Virus record (IMG/VR): IMGVR_UViG_3300021365_000004
Coordinates: 81,923 to 145,922 of that record
DNA length: 64,000 nt
Origin: a virus
Strand: one strand, 5' to 3'
Below the pieces are notes generated by a model. It was not told the DNA's origin. It made no database searches and saw only the letters and a list, made by a program, of their open reading frames with translations. Positions within the stretch are counted from its first letter, which is position 1, and every line of letters begins with the position of its first letter. A program made the position numbers and the translations under genes. Of this stretch, positions 40,708-49,361 are shown in pieces.

Positions 40708-42138
40708 TTATGGCTCACAGAAGTTGCCACCACCCCCAGTAAAGTAGTAGTTGAATGGTGACCTATGACTATATGTAAACGGTGACTGAGAAATAACAGG
40801 TTGCCTTGCATTAGCAATGTAAGGTACTCTATAAGTGAATGGGCTTCTTGCACTATTCGGTTGTCTTGCATTAGCAATGTAAGGTACTCTATAAGTGAAT
40901 GGGTTCCTTGCACTATTCGGTTGTCTAGCATTTGCAATATACGGTACTCTATACGTAAATGGGTTCCTTGCATTATTCGGTTGTCTAGCATTACTTGGTT
41001 GTCGATAAGTAAACGGATTTTGGAACGTAAACGGTTGTTGTGCCGAACGTATATTAGGTTGTTGTGCCGAACGTATATTAGGTTGTTGAGCAGATACAGG
41101 GTTTCTGTAAGTGAACGGAGACCTATGACTGTATGTATATGGTGACCTATGACTATATGTTAACGGACTTCTATGTTGATACGTAGAAGGTTGTCTTGCA
41201 TTACGTATATTAGGTTCTTGAGCAGATACAGGACTTCTATATGTAAATGGTGACCTATGTTGATACGTGAATGGTGACCTGTGACTATATGTTAAAGGTG
41301 ACCTGTGCTGATACGTAGCAGGTTGACGTGCATTTCTAATATTAGGTTCCTGTGCGCTTACAGGACTTCTATATGTAAATGGAGACCTGTGCTGATATGT
41401 AAACGGAGACCTATGACTATATGTTAACGGTGACCTATGTTGATACGTAGCAGGTTGTCTTGCATCTCTAATGTTCGGTTCTTGAGCATTCACTGGACTT
41501 CTATATGTGAATGGAGACCTATGACTGTACGTAAATGGTGACCTATGATTGTACGTAAATGGACTTCTATGCTGATACGTAGAAGGTTGACGTGCATCTC
41601 TAATATTAGGCTCTTGTCCATTCACTGGATTTCTATAAGTGAAAGGTGTTTGACTATTACGTATATTAGGTTCTTGACCATTTACTGGGTTTCTATATGT
41701 AAATGGAGACCTATGTTGATAAGTGAACGGTGTTTGTCCCTGTCTTGCATATGTAAACGGACTCCTATGTTGGTACGTAGAAGGTTGTCTTGCATTCGCT
41801 ATATAAGGATATGGTTGCTGTGCATCCCTTATGTTTGGTTCTTGTGCATTAGCAATATATGGATACGGTTGCTGTGCATCTCTTATGTTTGGTTGTTGTG
41901 CATTTGCAATGTATGGATATGGTTGTTGAGCATCCCTTATGTTTGGCTGTTGTCCATTTGCAATGTACGGATATGGAATTTGAGTTGCAGTCTGCCCTGA
42001 TGCATTGTTCCATCCAGTAGGGGTTTTAATATAGATTTGGTCGACTGCTTTCCATGTGGAAGAACCTGTCTTTACCCATGCACCTTGGGTTGAATTCCAA
42101 CCTGCTGGTGTTTTGACCTTTTGTGAACCTGTTGCCAT
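40708..42138 (-). CDS. Proline-phased repeat fibre/adhesin protein (B)
   Basis: 476 residues. A non-repetitive start (residues 1-52: KVKTPAGWNSTQGAWVKTGS and AVDQIYIKTPTGWNN) resembles short phage-fibre modules. Then repeats up to about residue 460: QQPYPYIANAQQPNIRDA, RSPFTYSH, RQPATYQH, RNPVNGQEPNIR. It ends FNYYFTGGGGNFCEP, a Gly-rich C-terminus shared in kind with the protein at 50531-52249. Prolines keep even spacing throughout. Probably a host-range or fibre component. Confidence 0.76.
   Translation of the reverse strand: MATGSQKVKTPAGWNSTQGAWVKTGSSTWKAVDQIYIKTPTGWNNASGQTATQIPYPYIANGQQPNIRDAQQPYPYIANAQQPNIRDAQQPYPYIANAQEPNIRDAQQPYPYIANARQPSTYQHRSPFTYARQGQTPFTYQHRSPFTYRNPVNGQEPNIRNSQTPFTYRNPVNGQEPNIRDARQPSTYQHRSPFTYNHRSPFTYSHRSPFTYRSPVNAQEPNIRDARQPATYQHRSPLTYSHRSPFTYQHRSPFTYRSPVSAQEPNIRNARQPATYQHRSPLTYSHRSPFTYQHRSPFTYRSPVSAQEPNIRNARQPSTYQHRSPLTYSHRSPYTYSHRSPFTYRNPVSAQQPNIRSAQQPNIRSAQQPFTFQNPFTYRQPSNARQPNNARNPFTYRVPYIANARQPNSARNPFTYRVPYIANARQPNSARSPFTYRVPYIANARQPVISQSPFTYSHRSPFNYYFTGGGGNFCEP
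40740..41970 (-). repeat. Proline-phased codon repeats of gene 40708-42138
   Basis: Includes a 60-bp block at 40801-40860, 40861-40920 and 40921-40980. The first two copies differ at three positions; the third is more diverged. Confidence 0.85.
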
Positions 42139-42162
42139 TTAATTATCCATTAATAATACTGT

Positions 42163-42170
42163 TATTTATT
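42163..42170 (-). promoter_or_regulatory. Late-type promoter, AATAAATA
   Basis: 24 nt before ATG 42138 of the repeat gene. A weak hairpin ACTCCTA/TAGGAGT (42181-42197) just upstream, over the stop of the previous gene, may end the preceding unit. Confidence 0.5.
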
Positions 42171-42189
42171 AGAATTCTAAACTCCTAGA

Positions 42190-44517
42190 TTAGGAGTAAA
42201 GAATCCACATATCACCAACCGCTCCATCTGAACCGCCAGGTGCAGAAGTTGATTGGTAAACATTTCTTGCAGTTCCACCACTGTTAGATGCATTCGTTAT
42301 TGTTAATGCACCTGTAGATACCGCTGCTGGTGTTACTGATAAAGCACCAGTTGAAGAACCTGTTGCAGTAGTTGTTCCGAATGCAAAACTTGATGCACTG
42401 TCGTCCCAACCCATAAACACGTTACTTTCATCACCTCTTTCAATGACAATACCTGCGTCTCCAGCTGGAGCACCAGTTGTCCCTGTTCCTAACTCAATCA
42501 AAGAATCTTCGATGGTTGTGTTAGTTGAACTTACTGTTGAAGTGGCACCATTAACTGTTAGGTTACCACTTAATGTTAAGTTTCCAAACGTTACGTTACT
42601 TGAAGTTGCAACTGCCTGACCAATACTGAATGCACCACCACTATATGATACACCAGTTCCAGCACTTAAATGAGCTCTTGTCTCAGATGCACTTGGCCCT
42701 GTGTAAGTTATTGCACCAGTTGAACTATTATATGAAAGTGAACCATCTCCACCACTGTCTGTTACTGATACTAGACCTCTTACTTCTGCATCTGTTCTCT
42801 CTGTGAATGAGAATGCACCAGTTCCACTGTTGTATGATAAATCTCCACCAGCAGATAATAAACCTCTGATATCTGCATCTGATGAACCAGCAAGTGTAAG
42901 TGTTCCAGCTGCATCATCATATGTAGAAGTGATGTTTGTTCCACCAACTACTAATCCATTTACGATGTCTTCTACTTGTTCTGTAGATAGTTGAGTGTTA
43001 GTTGTTGTGACCGAACCACCCAATGCAACTGATTGACCATCAACTGTTATTGTGCTGTTTGATAATTTTGCGTTTGCAATAGAACCTGCTAACATGGCAT
43101 TAGTAATACCAAGTGCTTTGACTCTTAATGCATCTGTATTTGTTTCGATTGAACTATCGTCTACTCCGACTGACAGAACACCACTTGAATGTGCAAGACC
43201 GTCACCAGCGACTGATGCGTCTAGGTTTAAGGTAACTGCACCAGTTGAACCACCACCACTTAGACCGTCACCTGCTGTAACACCTGTGATGTCCGCTGCG
43301 TTTCCGTCAATTGTAAGTGTTCCAGCTGCATCATCATAGGTTGCAGTGATGTTTGTACCACCAACAATTAATGCACCAACTCTGTCATCTACTCTTTCGT
43401 TTGTATAGTAAAGGTTTGTATTTTCTGTAATTCCACTAGTGTTTAGTGTGATGTTTGCTGTACCGTCAAAGGAAACACCCGAGATAGTTCTTGCATTTGC
43501 AAGTGCAGTAGCAGTTCCTGCTAATCCTGTTGTATCTTGGTTAAGTGTTCCAATTGTAAAGTCTAAAGTGTTATCTGCATCTTGGTAAGCAACTGTAATA
43601 CCACTTTCTGTATTTGATGATACCATTGCACCAACTGTATCTGCAATATACTCTGAAGATACTGCAAGGTCAACTGCACCGTCACCAGCATCATCGTAAG
43701 TTGCTGTAAGACCAGTGTGTGAACCGTTAGTTGCTAATTGAGCACCAACTACATCTTGAACTCTTTCTGAAGTATGATAGAGATTGGTTGTCCCTTCACC
43801 TAAGTCATCTGAATCAAATGCACCCATGTTTACTGAGATTGCATCTGCAGCTACTGAGATACCTGTTCCACCACCAATGTTTAATGTTGCAGCTCCACTT
43901 GTTGCACCACCAGTTAAACCCGAACCAGCAACTACTGATTCGATGTCACCAGCATCGTTTGTGAAACTGAATACACCAGTTGAACTATTGTATGATATAT
44001 CACCAGTTGCTGATAGAGCAGCTCTTGCTCTTGCATCTGTAAAGTAAAGGTTACTTGACCCTTCTGTGATTTCGTCTGTGTTGTCTTTTGTTAGAATACT
44101 TGCATCAACATAAGCTTTAATTGATTGTTGTGATGCAGCGTGAGATGCACTGTTCGAAGACATATCGTCTTCGTCTTTAAGGTCGATTGCAATGTCATCT
44201 GCATTTACAGTAATACCTGTACCAGCACCGATGTTTAATGTTGCATCACCCGAACTTGCAGTACCAGTTAAACCAGCACCAGCATTAACTCCAGTGATAT
44301 CACCTTGTTGTCCGTTGATTGTAAGTGTTCCAGCAGAGTCGTCATATGATAATGATACACCTGTTCCTGCTGTTAGTAAGGTATTGACTTGGTCATCGAT
44401 GACCTCTAGAGCTGCAGTTCCGAATGCAGCTGCTACTAAGTCACCCGAACTATCTAGAACATCGTTTGTTCCTACGGATAGACCGTTCTTAAGTATAAAA
44501 TTCTTTTCACCTGCCAT
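42190..44517 (-). CDS. Long tail-fibre-like structural protein
   Basis: 775 residues of beta-repeat modules. It repeats SSNLYFTDARARAALS / TTNLYHTSERVQDVVG / NTNLYYTNERVDDRVG, each followed by Gly-Thr-rich strands (GAGLTGTASSGDATLNIG). ASQQSIKAYVDASI is a common phage-fibre motif. The C-terminus GDMWILYS parallels GHLWFVI of the protein at 52251-53861. The ATG overlaps the stop of the 72-aa gene (TAATG). A trimeric fibre shaft is the likely role. Confidence 0.8.
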   Translation of the reverse strand: MAGEKNFILKNGLSVGTNDVLDSSGDLVAAAFGTAALEVIDDQVNTLLTAGTGVSLSYDDSAGTLTINGQQGDITGVNAGAGLTGTASSGDATLNIGAGTGITVNADDIAIDLKDEDDMSSNSASHAASQQSIKAYVDASILTKDNTDEITEGSSNLYFTDARARAALSATGDISYNSSTGVFSFTNDAGDIESVVAGSGLTGGATSGAATLNIGGGTGISVAADAISVNMGAFDSDDLGEGTTNLYHTSERVQDVVGAQLATNGSHTGLTATYDDAGDGAVDLAVSSEYIADTVGAMVSSNTESGITVAYQDADNTLDFTIGTLNQDTTGLAGTATALANARTISGVSFDGTANITLNTSGITENTNLYYTNERVDDRVGALIVGGTNITATYDDAAGTLTIDGNAADITGVTAGDGLSGGGSTGAVTLNLDASVAGDGLAHSSGVLSVGVDDSSIETNTDALRVKALGITNAMLAGSIANAKLSNSTITVDGQSVALGGSVTTTNTQLSTEQVEDIVNGLVVGGTNITSTYDDAAGTLTLAGSSDADIRGLLSAGGDLSYNSGTGAFSFTERTDAEVRGLVSVTDSGGDGSLSYNSSTGAITYTGPSASETRAHLSAGTGVSYSGGAFSIGQAVATSSNVTFGNLTLSGNLTVNGATSTVSSTNTTIEDSLIELGTGTTGAPAGDAGIVIERGDESNVFMGWDDSASSFAFGTTTATGSSTGALSVTPAAVSTGALTITNASNSGGTARNVYQSTSAPGGSDGAVGDMWILYS

Positions 44518-44735
44518 TAGATAGTACCCCCATCAATAACTGCATTTGATAATCTAGTATCGAATGAAGAGTTAAATCTACTTGAAGTAAAGTATTGATT
44601 AGTTGAACCTTCTGTGAGGTTATCTGAAGTAAGTAATGATATTGCAGTCGCAGCTAATTTTCCTGCTGAGGAAATAATCTCTGTCGACCCAACTGTCAGA
44701 CCGTATTCTATTACGAATGTATTTTGTGTTGCCAT
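44517..44735 (-). CDS. Short fibre-like protein, duplicate of fibre N-terminus
   Basis: 72 residues. MATQNTFVIEYGLTVGSTEI is similar to the N-terminus of the next gene (NFILKNGLSVGTND), and SDNLTEGSTNQYFTSSRFNS matches its repeat. It ends AVIDGGTI, a C-terminal motif shared with two other fibre genes. It could be a cut-down duplicate or a docking subunit. Late box GATAAATA at 44777-44784. Confidence 0.72.
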   Translation of the reverse strand: MATQNTFVIEYGLTVGSTEIISSAGKLAATAISLLTSDNLTEGSTNQYFTSSRFNSSFDTRLSNAVIDGGTI

Positions 44736-44776
44736 ATATGTGTCCTTTTAGGGTTTACCTCGAGGGGTGATACATT

Positions 44777-44784
44777 TATTTATC
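44777..44784 (-). promoter_or_regulatory. Late promoter, GATAAATA
   Basis: 41 nt before ATG 44735; AAAAGGACAC in the leader. Confidence 0.55.
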
Positions 44785-44812
44785 GATTCTGCCCACTCAT
44801 AAGTAACGTATT

Positions 44813-45646
44813 TTATACATCTACTAAAATCTTTTTAAATTTATAGACGGTTGAGTTTGTAGAAGCAGAAGTTGCTCTAATTCTTAGAGTTCCTATATTG
44901 ATATCTACACCAAATGTTGCAAGTTCTGAATTCCCTGTAAGAACTGTACCGTACTGAGACACACTTGCAGTTGTTCCATTATGAACAATTGCTAATTCTG
45001 TAAATTGATATACTCCACTTGTTGCATCTGAAATAGATACTTCATACTTTGCACTTCTATATGCAGTAGTAGAGAATGTATCCATACTTGTTTCACTTGT
45101 AGATGTTGTGGTAAGTGTACCACCATCTAAACCAGCTGCTGATTGAAATGTTAATGTACCACTACCATTTGTAGTAAGTACTTGACCCGAAGTACCATCC
45201 GAGGTTGGATAGTTGATACTTGCACCTGTTAAACTATTTGTTGCAGTCAATGTTGTTGCAACTAAGTCACCAACATGTAAGTCTGCTAATGCATAACCAC
45301 TTCCACTTAAATTAACAGTAGATGTGGGTTCAACTTCTAAACCATCAAATAATTTCCATGTTGAATCTGAAGCATCTCTGAATAGACCTGTATATTCACT
45401 TGCACCCCCTTCTCCACTTAAACCATCATTATAGTTACCATAGATTCCTATGTCTACTGTATCTGCAGTGGTGTTACCACTTGCAAGTTCTATCAATGAA
45501 TCTGTAACCGATTGAGTTGTAGAATCTATGACTGTGTTAGTTCCATTTACAGTTAGGTCACCAGTGACTACGAGATTTCCACCAATAGATGTATCTCCCG
45601 ATGTTTGGATGCCTACGTCTGCAAAAAATTTGGATTGAGTTGCCAT
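44813..45646 (-). CDS. Fibre-like structural protein with shared C-terminal domain
   Basis: 277 residues. The start FFADVGIQTSGDTSIGGNLV and LTVNGTNTVIDSTTQSVTDS is a fibre shaft module also present in the proteins at 42190 and 47002. The last 90 residues (AKYEVSISDATSGVYQFTEL ... KFKKILVDV) are a domain shared with 45709-46122 and 46136-46963. The ATG follows TATAAATA by 5 nt. Confidence 0.78.
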   Translation of the reverse strand: MATQSKFFADVGIQTSGDTSIGGNLVVTGDLTVNGTNTVIDSTTQSVTDSLIELASGNTTADTVDIGIYGNYNDGLSGEGGASEYTGLFRDASDSTWKLFDGLEVEPTSTVNLSGSGYALADLHVGDLVATTLTATNSLTGASINYPTSDGTSGQVLTTNGSGTLTFQSAAGLDGGTLTTTSTSETSMDTFSTTAYRSAKYEVSISDATSGVYQFTELAIVHNGTTASVSQYGTVLTGNSELATFGVDINIGTLRIRATSASTNSTVYKFKKILVDV

Positions 45647-45651
45647 AGTAC

Positions 45652-45659
45652 TATTTATA
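45652..45659 (-). promoter_or_regulatory. Late promoter, TATAAATA, 5 nt before ATG
   Basis: Exact box; spacer GTACT; ATG at 45646. It directly follows the terminator of the previous unit. Confidence 0.8.
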
Positions 45660-45661
45660 GC

Positions 45662-45690
45662 AAAAAAAAGGGGAACCGAAGTTCCCCTTA
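45662..45690 (-). terminator. Intrinsic terminator after 45709-46122
   Basis: Minus strand GGGGAAC-TTCG-GTTCCCC stem with a UUCG tetraloop and eight T. Confidence 0.9.
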
Positions 45691-45708
45691 AAAGATTTTA
45701 ATCTTTGT

Positions 45709-46122
45709 CTATGCGTCTACTGTTGTCCTAATAAATTTAGTAACGGTTGAAGTGGCACTAGCAGGTGTGATTCTCAATCTGAGGTCATCACCACTAATGT
45801 CAGCATCAAATGTTGCCAAAGCAGAACCACTTTTTAACGTGCCGTATTGAGTTAGTGTCACATCACTTCCATCATGAACTAACATGATTTCAGTTGAATG
45901 AAACTCTCCCGCCGAAGACATTGCAACCACATACCTTGCAGCTCTATGAGTTGCATGGGCAAACGTATCCAAATTAATTTGGGTAGTTGCAGTCGTAGTG
46001 GCATCACTACGTGTGGTATTCTTATCGCTCATAGGTTTAGTCGTACTAATCTCATCTGTAGATGTATTATACTGTAAGACACGGATTAATTCTGCTATTT
46101 TAAATGCATTAGATTTAGCCAT
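45709..46122 (-). CDS. Structural protein, single copy of the shared fibre C-terminal domain
   Basis: 137 residues. A short N-terminal helix (FKIAELIRVLQYNTST) and a domain (ARYVVAMSSAGEFHSTEIML ... KFIRTTVDA) homologous to the C-terminal domains of its two neighbours. Ribosome site AGGGGGA. Its small size suggests an accessory fibre subunit or tip. Confidence 0.76.
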   Translation of the reverse strand: MAKSNAFKIAELIRVLQYNTSTDEISTTKPMSDKNTTRSDATTTATTQINLDTFAHATHRAARYVVAMSSAGEFHSTEIMLVHDGSDVTLTQYGTLKSGSALATFDADISGDDLRLRITPASATSTVTKFIRTTVDA

Positions 46123-46135
46123 AGTTCAATCCCCC

Positions 46136-46963
46136 TTAAGAATGTCTAATTTGGAATGTATCAATTGTAGTGTTAGTGTTGGTTGGAGTTACGAGTAATC
46201 TCATATTCCCCGAATCAACATCTGCACTCAATGTGAACAAACTTGCTGTTGAATACACATCTCCGTATTGTACGAAGTATGCATTCGAGCCGTTATTAAT
46301 AAGTAAAACTTCACATGCATGTGTCCCTGCCGAAGCATGAGTTGCATTAATTACATACTTGATGCCCTTAATTGCAACTGCATTTGAAGATAATACTTGG
46401 TCTGCTGTGGTCGCAGTTAAAACAGATGCAGTATAATAACCTTGTACAAGGTTAGCTGCTTCTGTAATTGCTACTACTTCTAGCACATCTCCACTTAAAG
46501 CATTTGCTTCTAGTGTGATAGTACTACTATTTGTTGCAGCGTAGTCGACACCGCCATCGATTAACTTAACACCATTCAAATAAACTTGTTCCGTACCTGC
46601 TGTATAGAGCAACGTATTACTGTTATCATCATTACCTGTGATAACAGTCGTTGTTGAACCAATTGTGTAGGTAAACGTTACAACTCCACTTGATGCTTGA
46701 GAAGTGAATGATAGTGCGCCTGAACCATCTGTTTGTAGTACTTGGCCTGAAGTTCCGTCACTAGTAGGAAAGGAGTAGGCATCATTAACAGAAAGAGTTT
46801 TAGGGTTAGAACCGATTTCAGTAATCGCTGCTGACCCATCGTTCTTTTCAGTATACATTCTACCATGATAGGTATTAATCGCGACTTCACCTAGTGATAA
46901 ATCACCAGTAGTCGGGACTGCATTCTGAGTCGAACTTCTTTTAAAATTAATAACTGTTGCCAT
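46136..46963 (-). CDS. Fibre-like structural protein with Mtd-type N-terminus
   Basis: 275 residues. INFKRSSTQNAVPTTGDLSL and GEVAINTYHGRMYTEKNDGS follow the pattern of short fibre N-terminal domains (KRS...L..GE.A......Y). The centre FTYTIGSTTTVITGNDDNSN is beta-rich and GTEQVYLNGVKLIDGGVDYA is a known fibre hairpin type. The C-terminal domain (IKYVINATHASAGTHACEVL) is shared with two neighbours. AGGAG precedes the ATG. Confidence 0.78.
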   Translation of the reverse strand: MATVINFKRSSTQNAVPTTGDLSLGEVAINTYHGRMYTEKNDGSAAITEIGSNPKTLSVNDAYSFPTSDGTSGQVLQTDGSGALSFTSQASSGVVTFTYTIGSTTTVITGNDDNSNTLLYTAGTEQVYLNGVKLIDGGVDYAATNSSTITLEANALSGDVLEVVAITEAANLVQGYYTASVLTATTADQVLSSNAVAIKGIKYVINATHASAGTHACEVLLINNGSNAYFVQYGDVYSTASLFTLSADVDSGNMRLLVTPTNTNTTIDTFQIRHS

Positions 46964-47001
46964 GTTACTCTCCTAGTATTGATTGATTAGTGAAATATTA
47001 A

Positions 47002-48615
47002 TTAAAATGTTCCGCCGTCAATACCAGTGACTGTAACTGCACCCGAAGTTACCGTGAAGTTTGCAGAAGCAAAACTTGCGATACCTTTGTTAGATGTTGT
47101 TGCATCTTCACCAGCGACTGTTACTGTTCCGCCAGAGTATGATGCATCCATCCCTTCTCCAGCTGCAACGATAACGACACCAAGGTTAGAACCTGTACCA
47201 ACTTCTGATGCAATAGTGATAGCACCATCTGCATTAGTTACGTCAATACCTTCACCAGCAGTTAGAGTTGCAAGTTCCATGTCTCCATTAGAACCATTAC
47301 CAACCATCAACTGTCCAGCTGTTGGAGCTGCACCGTCTAATGAAGTAATTGAACCACTTAATGCAAGACCAGTTGCTTCTAATCCACCGAATACTGCGTC
47401 CATTGCTGTTCCACTGAATACAGATGAACTATCTGTTGCAGCTTTTAATGCAGTAAATTTCTGAGTATTTTCGTCCATACCGAAGAAACCAAGTTTAGCA
47501 GCTCCATCGTTATATTTGAATTTAATACCACGGTCTAGATTATCATCTGAACTATCTGAACCAATTTCAAACACTGGGTCTGCAATTGATACTGTTGTTG
47601 AGTCTACAGTTGTTGTTGTGCCTTGAACTGTTAAGTTTCCAGTAATAGTAGCATTACCTGCAACACTGATATTTGTAGATGTGATGTCATCCGATGTAAG
47701 TGTTCCATCAACGTCTACGTTGTTGAAAGTTACGTTAGATGTTGTTGCAACTGCCTGACCAATAGCGAAAGTCGCTGCTTGACCCGATACAGAAGTTGTT
47801 ACACCAGTTCCACCAGTAAATGTGATTGACTGAGAGTCTAAGTCGACTGCACCAGTTCCACTATCACCAGCAAGGTCTAAGTCCTGTGCTGTTACTTGTG
47901 AATCTACATATGCTTTTACAGATTGCTGAGAAGGAACTTTGACTGCAGAGTCAGAAGCCATATTGTCTTCGTCTACTAAGAAGTCGATTTTTCCTACTGT
48001 TACATTACTGTCTAGAATCTTAGCAGTTGTAACTTTATCGTTTCCGATTGTTACTGCACCACTAGATGCTAATGTTACGTCACCACTTAATGCTACGTTG
48101 TCGAATGAATCACTTCCGTCATGAACAAGAACGTGTCCTGCTGCTGGAGCAGAAATATCTGAATCCGTTGCACCTGCTAGTGTTGATGTTGTTGATAAGA
48201 ATGATAAGTTACCACTGCCATCTGTACCGATGACTTGGTTAGCAGAACCATCCGCTGTAGGTAGAGTAAAGGTTGTCGAAGCACCTAATGTGTCAGCAGC
48301 TTTTAATGCAACGAAGTTCGTTCCATTATCACTGTCTTCCATTAACTGAACACTTGCACCTGCTGAAGCACCGTTACCAACTTTGAAGTTAGATGGTGTT
48401 GCAGTTGAACCTGCTAACATATCCGTGTAATACTTACCACCGATGGCTTGTATTAAAGGAGTACTGTTATCAGAATCTACGGATTCAATGTAAAGTTTTG
48501 CTCCGGCGCCTGAATTCGACCTATCCTGTACGTACGCTAATTCACCTTCCGAAAGGTCGGAGATAGCTGGTGCAGATACACCTGTACTTCTTTTAATCTG
48601 AATTACTGTTGCCAT
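47002..48615 (-). CDS. Tail-fibre-like structural protein
   Basis: 537 residues. The N-terminus TVIQIKRSTGVSAPAISDLS is the same kind as in 46136-46963. Then beta modules: SQQSVKAYVDSQV, NVTFNNVDVDGTLTSDDITS, ITGNLTVQGTTTTVDSTTVS. It ends VTVTGIDGGTF. A 148-nt leader (48616-48763) and late box 48753-48760 precede it. Probably a fibre shaft; the receptor-binding part is not identified. Confidence 0.8.
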   Translation of the reverse strand: MATVIQIKRSTGVSAPAISDLSEGELAYVQDRSNSGAGAKLYIESVDSDNSTPLIQAIGGKYYTDMLAGSTATPSNFKVGNGASAGASVQLMEDSDNGTNFVALKAADTLGASTTFTLPTADGSANQVIGTDGSGNLSFLSTTSTLAGATDSDISAPAAGHVLVHDGSDSFDNVALSGDVTLASSGAVTIGNDKVTTAKILDSNVTVGKIDFLVDEDNMASDSAVKVPSQQSVKAYVDSQVTAQDLDLAGDSGTGAVDLDSQSITFTGGTGVTTSVSGQAATFAIGQAVATTSNVTFNNVDVDGTLTSDDITSTNISVAGNATITGNLTVQGTTTTVDSTTVSIADPVFEIGSDSSDDNLDRGIKFKYNDGAAKLGFFGMDENTQKFTALKAATDSSSVFSGTAMDAVFGGLEATGLALSGSITSLDGAAPTAGQLMVGNGSNGDMELATLTAGEGIDVTNADGAITIASEVGTGSNLGVVIVAAGEGMDASYSGGTVTVAGEDATTSNKGIASFASANFTVTSGAVTVTGIDGGTF

Positions 48616-48752
48616 TTTTATTTTCCTTTAAATAAAATTAATTAGTTTATGTCTCTCGTTCACTATCCCGAGAAAAGTTGAGTTCATAATGTAGTCTGTC
48701 CACTCACAATGTGGGTCGTTGCCTCACTGTCGACAACCTTGATTTGTACTAG

Positions 48753-48760
48753 TATTTAGA
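48753..48760 (-). promoter_or_regulatory. Late-type promoter, TCTAAATA, with long leader
   Basis: 137 nt before ATG 48615. The leader 48616-48752 contains only a 19-codon frame and the Shine-Dalgarno AAAGGAAAA. I see no other feature in it. Confidence 0.5.
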
Positions 48761-48763
48761 CAA

Positions 48764-49009
48764 TTAAAACGTTCCACCGTCTAGTACGGTAGTCGTTGTC
48801 CATTTGTCTGAAGTTGCATCATAAGACAATAATCCATCGTCTGTTTCAGATGCGTTTACGTCTGCAAGTTCATTGATAGATTTTGCAGTGATGTCTGTAG
48901 AAGATGCCGAAGTTCCACCCATAGCAACCTGTGTTGCTTTGATGTTTCCACCACCAGTGACTTTACCACCAACGGTTACAACTCTACTTAATGTTCCTCT
49001 AATCGCCAT
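48764..49009 (-). CDS. Short fibre-like structural protein
   Basis: 81 residues. Basic beta start (RGTLSRVVTVGGKVTGGGN), then SSTDITAKSINELADVNASE and DDGLLSYDATSDKWTTTTVL, a common fibre module, and the C-terminal DGGTF. Shine-Dalgarno GAGGTGA. The short length suggests a docking or tip subunit. Confidence 0.75.
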   Translation of the reverse strand: MAIRGTLSRVVTVGGKVTGGGNIKATQVAMGGTSASSTDITAKSINELADVNASETDDGLLSYDATSDKWTTTTVLDGGTF

Positions 49010-49013
49010 ATTA

Positions 49014-49343
49014 TCACCTCGTTACACTTGGGGTTACGATGGCCTGTCCTTCTATTACTCTAGTAGTTGTTGAACCACTAGTTACAGTCATATCATATAC
49101 ATAACGACCTGGCTCCAATGCTCCGCTTTGTGTATCAGTTAATGATAATGTTACCTTACCATCGGATGCTGATATTGATGTTGTAAATGTTGCACTTGCA
49201 CTTGAGGAAGTATAAGTCTTTCTCATTTGTGCAGCTGCAGTATAACCTGTTAAGTTAAGAACATTTCCAGTTGCATCGGTTACATCTACAGTAATACTGA
49301 AGTCTGTATGTTGGTCGATGAATATGTTTGCAAGAATAGCCAT
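49014..49343 (-). CDS. Ig-like structural protein (BppU N-terminal-like)
   Basis: 109 residues, an all-beta domain: NIFIDQHTDFSITVDVTDAT, NLTGYTAAAQMRKTYTSS, DGKVTLSLTDTQSGALEPGR and YVYDMTVTSG. This matches the Ig-like N-terminal pattern of phage baseplate upper proteins. The ATG is 5 nt after TATAAATA. Likely a baseplate/fibre connector. Confidence 0.75.
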   Translation of the reverse strand: MAILANIFIDQHTDFSITVDVTDATGNVLNLTGYTAAAQMRKTYTSSSASATFTTSISASDGKVTLSLTDTQSGALEPGRYVYDMTVTSGSTTTRVIEGQAIVTPSVTR

Positions 49344-49348
49344 GTAAC

Positions 49349-49356
49349 TATTTATA
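49349..49356 (-). promoter_or_regulatory. Late promoter, TATAAATA, 5 nt before ATG
   Basis: Exact box; spacer GTTAC; ATG at 49343. Confidence 0.8.
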
Positions 49357-49361
49357 CCTTT

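Noticed and set aside
39418-41000. Long open frames on both strands in the repeat genes
   Set aside because: Repetition keeps other frames open; they repeat without protein-like composition and lack start signals.
39370-42010. CRISPR array
   Set aside because: Periodic repeats are coding, of variable length, and have no constant repeat/unique spacer pattern.
44500-44735. Programmed frameshift joining the 72-aa and 775-aa fibre genes
   Set aside because: The junction is a plain TAATG overlap, the downstream gene has its own full N-terminus, and no slippery site is seen.
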